Shown piece after piece: positions 59,018 through 64,000 of a stretch of 64,000 bases of DNA. The stretch covers positions 1,628,056 through 1,692,055 of the forward strand of contig NZ_KI911563.1 in assembly GCF_000515335.1 (NCBI RefSeq). Reading direction: 5' to 3'. Each line of letters opens with the position of its first letter. Position 1 is the stretch's first letter. The position numbers and the translations under genes are program-made. The stretch is from Cohnella panacarvi Gsoil 349. Lineage in GTDB: Bacteria > Bacillota > Bacilli > Paenibacillales > Paenibacillaceae. The notes under the pieces are model-generated. The model was given only the letters and a program-made list of their open reading frames with translations, was not told the DNA's origin and searched no databases.

Positions 59018-60658
59018 TCATTGTCTGTCCGAAGGAGTCGAACTCCGGAAGTAGCTCTCGCGGAACTCCGACGGCGTCATTCCCGTCGCTTTCTTGAACA
59101 TCTCGCTGAAGTACCTTCGTTCTTCGTACCCGACGGCCGCGGCGACGTCTTGCACCGGCATGCCGCCGACGATCATCGCCTTCGCTTTGTTGATTCTTTC
59201 CGACGTTACGTATTGAGTGAACGTCATCCCCGTTACCTTCTTGAACAGGCTGGAGTAGTAACTGGCGCTCAAGTGCACGCATGCCGCGCAATCCGCCACC
59301 GTGACTCCCGCGTTACTGTCCAACTGACTCTTTAAGAAATCGAGCGATTTGTAGACGATCGCCTGACCTTCCGACAACGAATTATCCCTAACGAGGTCGG
59401 CCCCTCCGCGCACGAGCGCGTGAATGCGCTGCTCCAATCCCGTCAGCGTCGAGCCCGCCGATTCCCGGGCCGCGCGATAGCGATCGACGAGCGGCTGCGC
59501 TTCTTGATAAGGGACCAGCTCGTACAGCGTACGGATCGCCGACGCCGCGAGTTCCTCGTACAAGCTGAGCGAATACAGAGGATTCGGCTGAGGATCGGCC
59601 ATCGTGAGCGATCGCGAGATGTCCGCGAGGAGCGCCGACGCCCGTTCTCCGTTGCCGGAACGGAGGACGAGCAGCAGCTCTTCCTTGCCGTCGAATCCGA
59701 CCGGCTCCTGCCCGCCCGTCTTGGCGACGGCGTCGTACCCGACCGCGCCGTTGCCGCCCGTGAACAGATGATAGGCAAGGGCGCGTTCGGCCTGCCTATA
59801 CGAGTCCGGGAGCTCGTGCACGTGTTCGACCGTACCCCCGACGCCGATCGAGACGGTGAACTTCGTGAACCGCGCGATATTCTGGCAGCATCGCTCCGCG
59901 ATTTCCCCGACTTGGAATAAGGTCGGTTCGTTAAGCACCGCGACGAACCGGTTGACGCCGAAGCGGAACACGACGCTCTTCGCGTGCTTGCCGACCGTCT
60001 CCTCGACGATGTTCTGAAGCGAGAACCGGACAAGCTCGACCTCGTGAACGTTCTGTCCGGCCGCATGCTCCTCGAATCCGTCGACAGACAGCAGCATGAC
60101 CGCGAATCCCCGCGGCTCGAGGCCGACGTTCAAGAACGCCCACCGGTTAGCCGCTTGCTCCCATGGCGTTCGATGGTTGACGAGCAACGTGAAGTATTCT
60201 TGCCGCAGAAGCGGCATGCTTTCCCTCAGTCTTCGCTCCATCTCCTTGATTCCCGTTACCTTCGTCCGCTCCTCCAGCACTTGGTCCCGAGCTTTAACGA
60301 CCGCGCCGACGATCTCTTCCTCCGTGAACGGCTTGACGACAAAGTCGAAGGCGCCAAGCTGAACCGCTTGCTTGGCGTATTCGAAATCGGAATATCCGCT
60401 GATCAAGATGACTTTGCAAGCATGCTTCAACGCCAATATTTCCTTCAGCATCGTTAATCCGTCCATGCGAGGCATCCGAATATCGGTAATGACGATGTCC
60501 GGCTTCGTTTCGCTCACGAGAGCGAGGCCGTCCAGCCCGTTGGCCGATACGCCTGCGACCTCTACCCCGCAAGACGTCCACTCGATGGAGGTCAGCCCGT
60601 CGACAACGCTCTTAATGTCGTCGATGATGACCATGCGGACGGGTTCCCGGTTATTCAT
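59018..60658 (-). CDS. YesN-like AraC-type response regulator
   Basis: 546 residues: a receiver domain (1-125, phospho-acceptor Asp59 in IVITDIRMP, DD at 13-14, conserved Lys in VVKPF), a long central region, and a C-terminal double HTH of the AraC type (about 435-530: TVADCAACVHLSASYYSSLFKKV...PVQDVAAAVGYEERRYFSEMFKKATGMTPSEFR). It is paired with the YesM-like kinase upstream (8-bp overlap) and probably activates the binding-protein/permease genes downstream. GGAGAGGAGAGG precedes the ATG at 60658. Confidence 0.88.
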   Translation of the reverse strand: MNNREPVRMVIIDDIKSVVDGLTSIEWTSCGVEVAGVSANGLDGLALVSETKPDIVITDIRMPRMDGLTMLKEILALKHACKVILISGYSDFEYAKQAVQLGAFDFVVKPFTEEEIVGAVVKARDQVLEERTKVTGIKEMERRLRESMPLLRQEYFTLLVNHRTPWEQAANRWAFLNVGLEPRGFAVMLLSVDGFEEHAAGQNVHEVELVRFSLQNIVEETVGKHAKSVVFRFGVNRFVAVLNEPTLFQVGEIAERCCQNIARFTKFTVSIGVGGTVEHVHELPDSYRQAERALAYHLFTGGNGAVGYDAVAKTGGQEPVGFDGKEELLLVLRSGNGERASALLADISRSLTMADPQPNPLYSLSLYEELAASAIRTLYELVPYQEAQPLVDRYRAARESAGSTLTGLEQRIHALVRGGADLVRDNSLSEGQAIVYKSLDFLKSQLDSNAGVTVADCAACVHLSASYYSSLFKKVTGMTFTQYVTSERINKAKAMIVGGMPVQDVAAAVGYEERRYFSEMFKKATGMTPSEFRESYFRSSTPSDRQ

Positions 60659-62411
60659 GCTTGTCCTCTCCTCTCCATGGCATGACGATCTCGACCGTAG
60701 TCCCTTCATCGATTCCGCTATGCACCGTTAATCGGGCCTCGTCGCCGTAACAAAGCTGCAATCGGCTTAACAGATTGCTTACGGCGTAACCATGGCCGGC
60801 CTCCTGCGCATAAAGGCTTCCGACCGCAGACGGGTCCATTCCGCGTCCGTTATCCCTCACGCGAACGAACCATTGGCCCTCGTTCGGTCCGAGATCCGCC
60901 TCGATCGCGATTTCGCCGCCCGTCTCCATGCTGTCGAAGCCGTGCAGGATGCTGTTCTCGACCAACGGCTGAACGATGATGCGCGGCACGGGCTGTTCCA
61001 GCAGCGTTTCGTCCCGTACCGCGATCTCGTATCGAAACAGGTTCTCGTAGCAGTCGCCCTGAAGCGCGAGATATTGGCGAGCGTGCTCGATCTCGTTGCG
61101 CAGGGTCGTCATTTCCTGTCCTTTGTTAAGTCCGATCTGGAAAAGGCGAGACAACGCCACAACCATCCGTTGGGAATGCTCGACCTGATTCAGCTTCAGC
61201 TTCCAGTAGATCGTATTGAGCGTGTTATAGAGGAAGTGCGGATCCATCTGGGCAGATAGCGCTTTGATTTCCGCCGATCGCTTGCTCGCCTCCGCCGCTT
61301 TCACCTCGTCGATGAGCAGCACGATCTGCTCCAGCATGCGGTTGAATCTCGTCCCGAGCTGCGCAAGCTCGTCTTCGTTGTCACGGCTTTCGAAGCGGGC
61401 GGCAAGATCGTTGCTCTCGACCCGCTTCATGACGAGCTGCAGCCGCTGCAGCGGACGAAGCAGGAATCTCGTGAACCATTCCGAGAGCAGGACGGTGACG
61501 ATGAGGCTTAAGCCCGCAATCAGCAGGATCGTCCATTTGACGACGTTCAAATCTTTAAGCACGTATGCTTTGGATTGAATCGCCACGACGGTCCAATCGT
61601 TCAGTTCCAGCTTCGCGAAGTTCAGCAAATACGTCTTGTTATCGAGATCGAAAGAAGTATAGCCCGACGCGTTCTCTCCGGCCATTCCCGCGACGAGCCC
61701 CGTCTCCGCCGTCTGGCGGATGAGCGGATCGGACTCGTTATAGACAAGGTCGCCGCTTGCATCGAGCAGGAATCGCGAAGAGCTCCCTTCGCTCGACGAT
61801 CCGACGATTCGGCGCAAGCCGTCCTCCCTGACGTTAACGACGACATAAACGTCCTTGGCCGGATATTCCGCTATCGGCTGCAGGATAAGCGAGGCGACGC
61901 GGCGCTTGCCCGTGAACAGCTGATCCTCGTGTCCTTCGATCCAGACGTTGCGATTCTCCTCCGCGATGCGCCGGTACAGCTGCGTATCCTCGAATGCGGT
62001 CGCCCGGTTCCGGTTCATGGAGAGCGGATAGAACTCTCCGATGGGCGTCGAGATATAGATCGATTGAATGAGCGGCTCCGCGATGCGGGCTTGAGAGAAC
62101 ACGTTATCCATGTTGGTCAAATGCGTGAAGTAAGCGCGGTCGTTGCCGCTCGTCGCGTCTTTAAGCATATTCTGGAACGAGCTGCTAATCATAAACGTCA
62201 TCATGACGAGCATGAGCTTGTTCAACTTCTCGTCGACGATCTGCGCGGATTTGACGACGCTGTCCTGGGTTAGCTTAAGCGCGTTATTCTCCAGAATGTT
62301 CGCCGTCGTCGTGTAGGAGAAAAATCCGGTAATGAGAATAGACAGGATCGCGAGCGCGATGAACGCGGACTGCAGCTTATTGCGAAACGATAGCTTAGAT
62401 CCGATCTTCAT
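60651..62411 (-). CDS. YesM-like sensor histidine kinase
   Basis: 586 residues: TM1 (about 13-33), large extracytoplasmic dCache-like sensor (35-275), TM2 (about 282-303), HAMP (about 305-360), then His_kinase with AQMDPHFLYNTLNTI (phospho-His), the N box IVQPLVENSILHGF and the G box DNGRGMDPS. The sensor probably responds to an extracellular sugar or oligosaccharide. GGAGGCCAGCC precedes the ATG. First gene of the two-component/uptake locus. Confidence 0.9.
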   Translation of the reverse strand: MKIGSKLSFRNKLQSAFIALAILSILITGFFSYTTTANILENNALKLTQDSVVKSAQIVDEKLNKLMLVMMTFMISSSFQNMLKDATSGNDRAYFTHLTNMDNVFSQARIAEPLIQSIYISTPIGEFYPLSMNRNRATAFEDTQLYRRIAEENRNVWIEGHEDQLFTGKRRVASLILQPIAEYPAKDVYVVVNVREDGLRRIVGSSSEGSSSRFLLDASGDLVYNESDPLIRQTAETGLVAGMAGENASGYTSFDLDNKTYLLNFAKLELNDWTVVAIQSKAYVLKDLNVVKWTILLIAGLSLIVTVLLSEWFTRFLLRPLQRLQLVMKRVESNDLAARFESRDNEDELAQLGTRFNRMLEQIVLLIDEVKAAEASKRSAEIKALSAQMDPHFLYNTLNTIYWKLKLNQVEHSQRMVVALSRLFQIGLNKGQEMTTLRNEIEHARQYLALQGDCYENLFRYEIAVRDETLLEQPVPRIIVQPLVENSILHGFDSMETGGEIAIEADLGPNEGQWFVRVRDNGRGMDPSAVGSLYAQEAGHGYAVSNLLSRLQLCYGDEARLTVHSGIDEGTTVEIVMPWRGEDKHE

Positions 62412-62563
62412 GGCTGGCCTCCGTATTCGTTCTCGTCTTCGTTCAACTAGCGTAGACGCTCGCAGCTACGGGCAAGGAGCGGTATAGCGACTGGCTTGGG
62501 CGGCGATTTCACTAAAAATATTGTGCGATGGGGCTGAAGCGGTATCCCGAGAAAAGCTCGAGG

Positions 62564-64000
62564 TTACCGACCCGGAGGCTTCGCCCGGCGCGTCGCCTGG
62601 GCTTCGAGGGGGTCGTCCGGCCAATAGTGCTTCGGATATCGTCCCTTCAAATCTTTGCGAACCTCGAAATACGCGCTGCGCCAGAAGCTCGCCAGATCGC
62701 GCGTCACTTGCACGGGGCGCTGCGCCGGCGACAGCAAATGCAGCGTTAGCGCTACGCGCCCTCCCGCGATGCAAGGCGTCTCGGGCAGGCCGAACAGCTC
62801 CTGCAGCCGAACGGCCAGCACGGGAGCTTCGATGTCCGCGTAATCGATCGGAAGGCGCGAGCCGCTTGGCACGGTCCAATGCGTCGGCGCGTACGTATCG
62901 AGCAAGCGTCTCTGCTCCCAGTTCAGCATCGCTTCGAGCAGCTCCTTGACGTTAAGGCGCTGCAAATCCGATCGCCCTCTCATCCCCTCCACATAAGGAG
63001 CGAGCCATTCTTCCAGGCCTTCCAACAACGCATCGTCGGAAAGATCCGGCCATTGCGGATCGTGATGACGCACGAACACGACGCGTTCCTGATATTGCCG
63101 AGCCGCGCGCGTCCAAGGCAGTATACCCAAACCCTCTGCCCGAATGCCCTTCAGCAGCCCGGCAAGCACGAGCTCTGCCGGAGGCCGGTTCGTCGGGGTT
63201 TCTTCCAGCACGATCGCCCCGAGCCTCCGTCGCGTTCGCGCTCTTACCGAATGGGATTCCGAATCCCAATACACGTCCGTCTCCTCATCAATATCTTCTT
63301 TCAAGTGCTCGAGCAGCTTCGAATAGGCGAGCGGGGCCGCCAGCCGGATTCGGCTGTCCGTGCCGGCATCGTCCACGTCCGCGACGACGATCCATTCTTC
63401 CCCGGATAGCGCTTGTCCGCTTGCGAACGCCGCTCCTCTGCCCCCGCTGAGCAAATACTTGCCGGTATCGCGCCGGCGAGCGATGCGATCGGGATAGGCG
63501 AAAGCCAACAGCAAACCGCAGTCGTCCGCTGCGCCTGCGCCTTCGCCTTTTACGTCTAGCTCCCGCTTCAGTCTTCCCGCTTCGTCCAGCAGCCTCCGCC
63601 GCGCGCCTTCGTCCGCTGTCGTGCCGCCTCTTCCGTGGAGCGCATCTAACCGCAGCCTGATGTCGGCGCCCGCGCGCCCTTTAACGATATCCCGTTCGCT
63701 CAGGAGCACCGCAAGCTCGCAAGCGATCGCGCCCAAACCGAGCGGCAGCGCCTTAATCAGCATGTGCGCGACGCGCGGATGGACGCCGTGCTCGCTCATG
63801 CGTTTGCCGTGCGCCGTGATTGCGCCGCTTCCCGCATCCAGTGCGCCAAGCTGCGTCAGCAACTCCTTCGCTTGCTGTTGGGCAGGGAGCGGCGGCGCAT
63901 CGAGCCATGCCAGCTCGGCCGGATCGCGGACTCCCCAGACGGCCAGCTCGAGCAGCAAAGGCGATAAATCCGCCTCCATGATCTCGGGAATGCCGCGCGG
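62564..64000 (-). CDS. hrpB: ATP-dependent helicase HrpB (C-terminal part, runs off the window)
   Basis: 478 residues visible. The frame continues in phase through the right edge (…RGIPEI directly before MEADLSPLLLELAVWG), so the true start is outside. The visible part covers the helicase-associated domain (MSEHGVHPRVAHMLIKALPLGLGAIACELAVLLSERDI) and the HrpB-type C-terminal region ending PVQVTRDLASFWRSAYFEVRKDLKGRYPKHYWPDDP. The N-terminal DEAH motor lies outside. Its role in Bacillota is unclear. Tail residues are Arg/Lys/Pro-rich. Confidence 0.87.
   Translation of the reverse strand, partial: PRGIPEIMEADLSPLLLELAVWGVRDPAELAWLDAPPLPAQQQAKELLTQLGALDAGSGAITAHGKRMSEHGVHPRVAHMLIKALPLGLGAIACELAVLLSERDIVKGRAGADIRLRLDALHGRGGTTADEGARRRLLDEAGRLKRELDVKGEGAGAADDCGLLLAFAYPDRIARRRDTGKYLLSGGRGAAFASGQALSGEEWIVVADVDDAGTDSRIRLAAPLAYSKLLEHLKEDIDEETDVYWDSESHSVRARTRRRLGAIVLEETPTNRPPAELVLAGLLKGIRAEGLGILPWTRAARQYQERVVFVRHHDPQWPDLSDDALLEGLEEWLAPYVEGMRGRSDLQRLNVKELLEAMLNWEQRRLLDTYAPTHWTVPSGSRLPIDYADIEAPVLAVRLQELFGLPETPCIAGGRVALTLHLLSPAQRPVQVTRDLASFWRSAYFEVRKDLKGRYPKHYWPDDPLEAQATRRAKPPGR

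Overview
The window looks like chromosomal DNA of a spore-forming Paenibacillaceae bacterium (Paenibacillus/Cohnella type). The base composition is moderately GC-rich, strong GGAGG-type ribosome binding sites precede most genes, and the gene content is typical of endospore-forming Bacillota: perR-ygzB-ygxA beside an rRNA operon leader, YyaC, a YaaH-like GH18 protein, YesM/YesN two-component systems and DUF6483. No tRNA, insertion sequence, prophage or CRISPR array was found. Most genes lie on the minus strand.

Layout. 1-300: tandem promoters and processed leader of an rRNA operon whose 16S gene should start just off the left edge (minus strand). 330-4183: ygxA, ygzB, a cell-surface GH18 protein and perR. 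4268-13135: membrane proteins, gatCAB, an EAL-type protein, a Uma2 protein and an M24 peptidase. 13219-19436: a compact Tad/Flp-type pilus or secretion operon with two very small membrane-peptide genes and a promoter-terminator leader. 19468-30550: housekeeping and signalling genes (two tandem MBL hydrolases, DedA, cupredoxin, PilZ, GGDEF, methyltransferase, YyaC, YfkK). 30967-36798: a Leloir galactose operon (galK-galE-galT plus a mutarotase-fold protein) divergent from an AraC regulator. 37472-42910: asparaginase, a GT2/PMT glycosylation pair and an FAD oxidase. 43676-47050: a three-gene sugar nucleotidyltransferase/GT4/toroid operon. 47826-52166: an RGG-tailed pseudouridine synthase, an extremely acidic protein, a TPR protein and an orphan lipoprotein. 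52502-62411: a sugar-uptake and degradation locus (sensor kinase, response regulator, binding protein, two permeases, GH130, FAD oxidoreductase, SGNH hydrolase). 62564-64000: the C-terminal part of hrpB, running off the right edge.

The most striking non-genic feature is a set of three tandem arrays (7, 11 and 14 copies). All have exactly a 51-bp period and share a core (a small dyad, then TATTTCGCC or TACTTCGCC at the same 14-nt offset). Each lies between convergent genes and begins or ends within about 12 nt of a stop codon. The two remaining long convergent gaps hold two inverted copies of an unrelated ~230-bp repeat. In this window every convergent gap longer than 300 bp is filled by repeat DNA, and every short one by a terminator-like hairpin.

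Start codons were chosen from visible Shine-Dalgarno sequences. Functions are assigned from motifs read by eye; no database search was possible.
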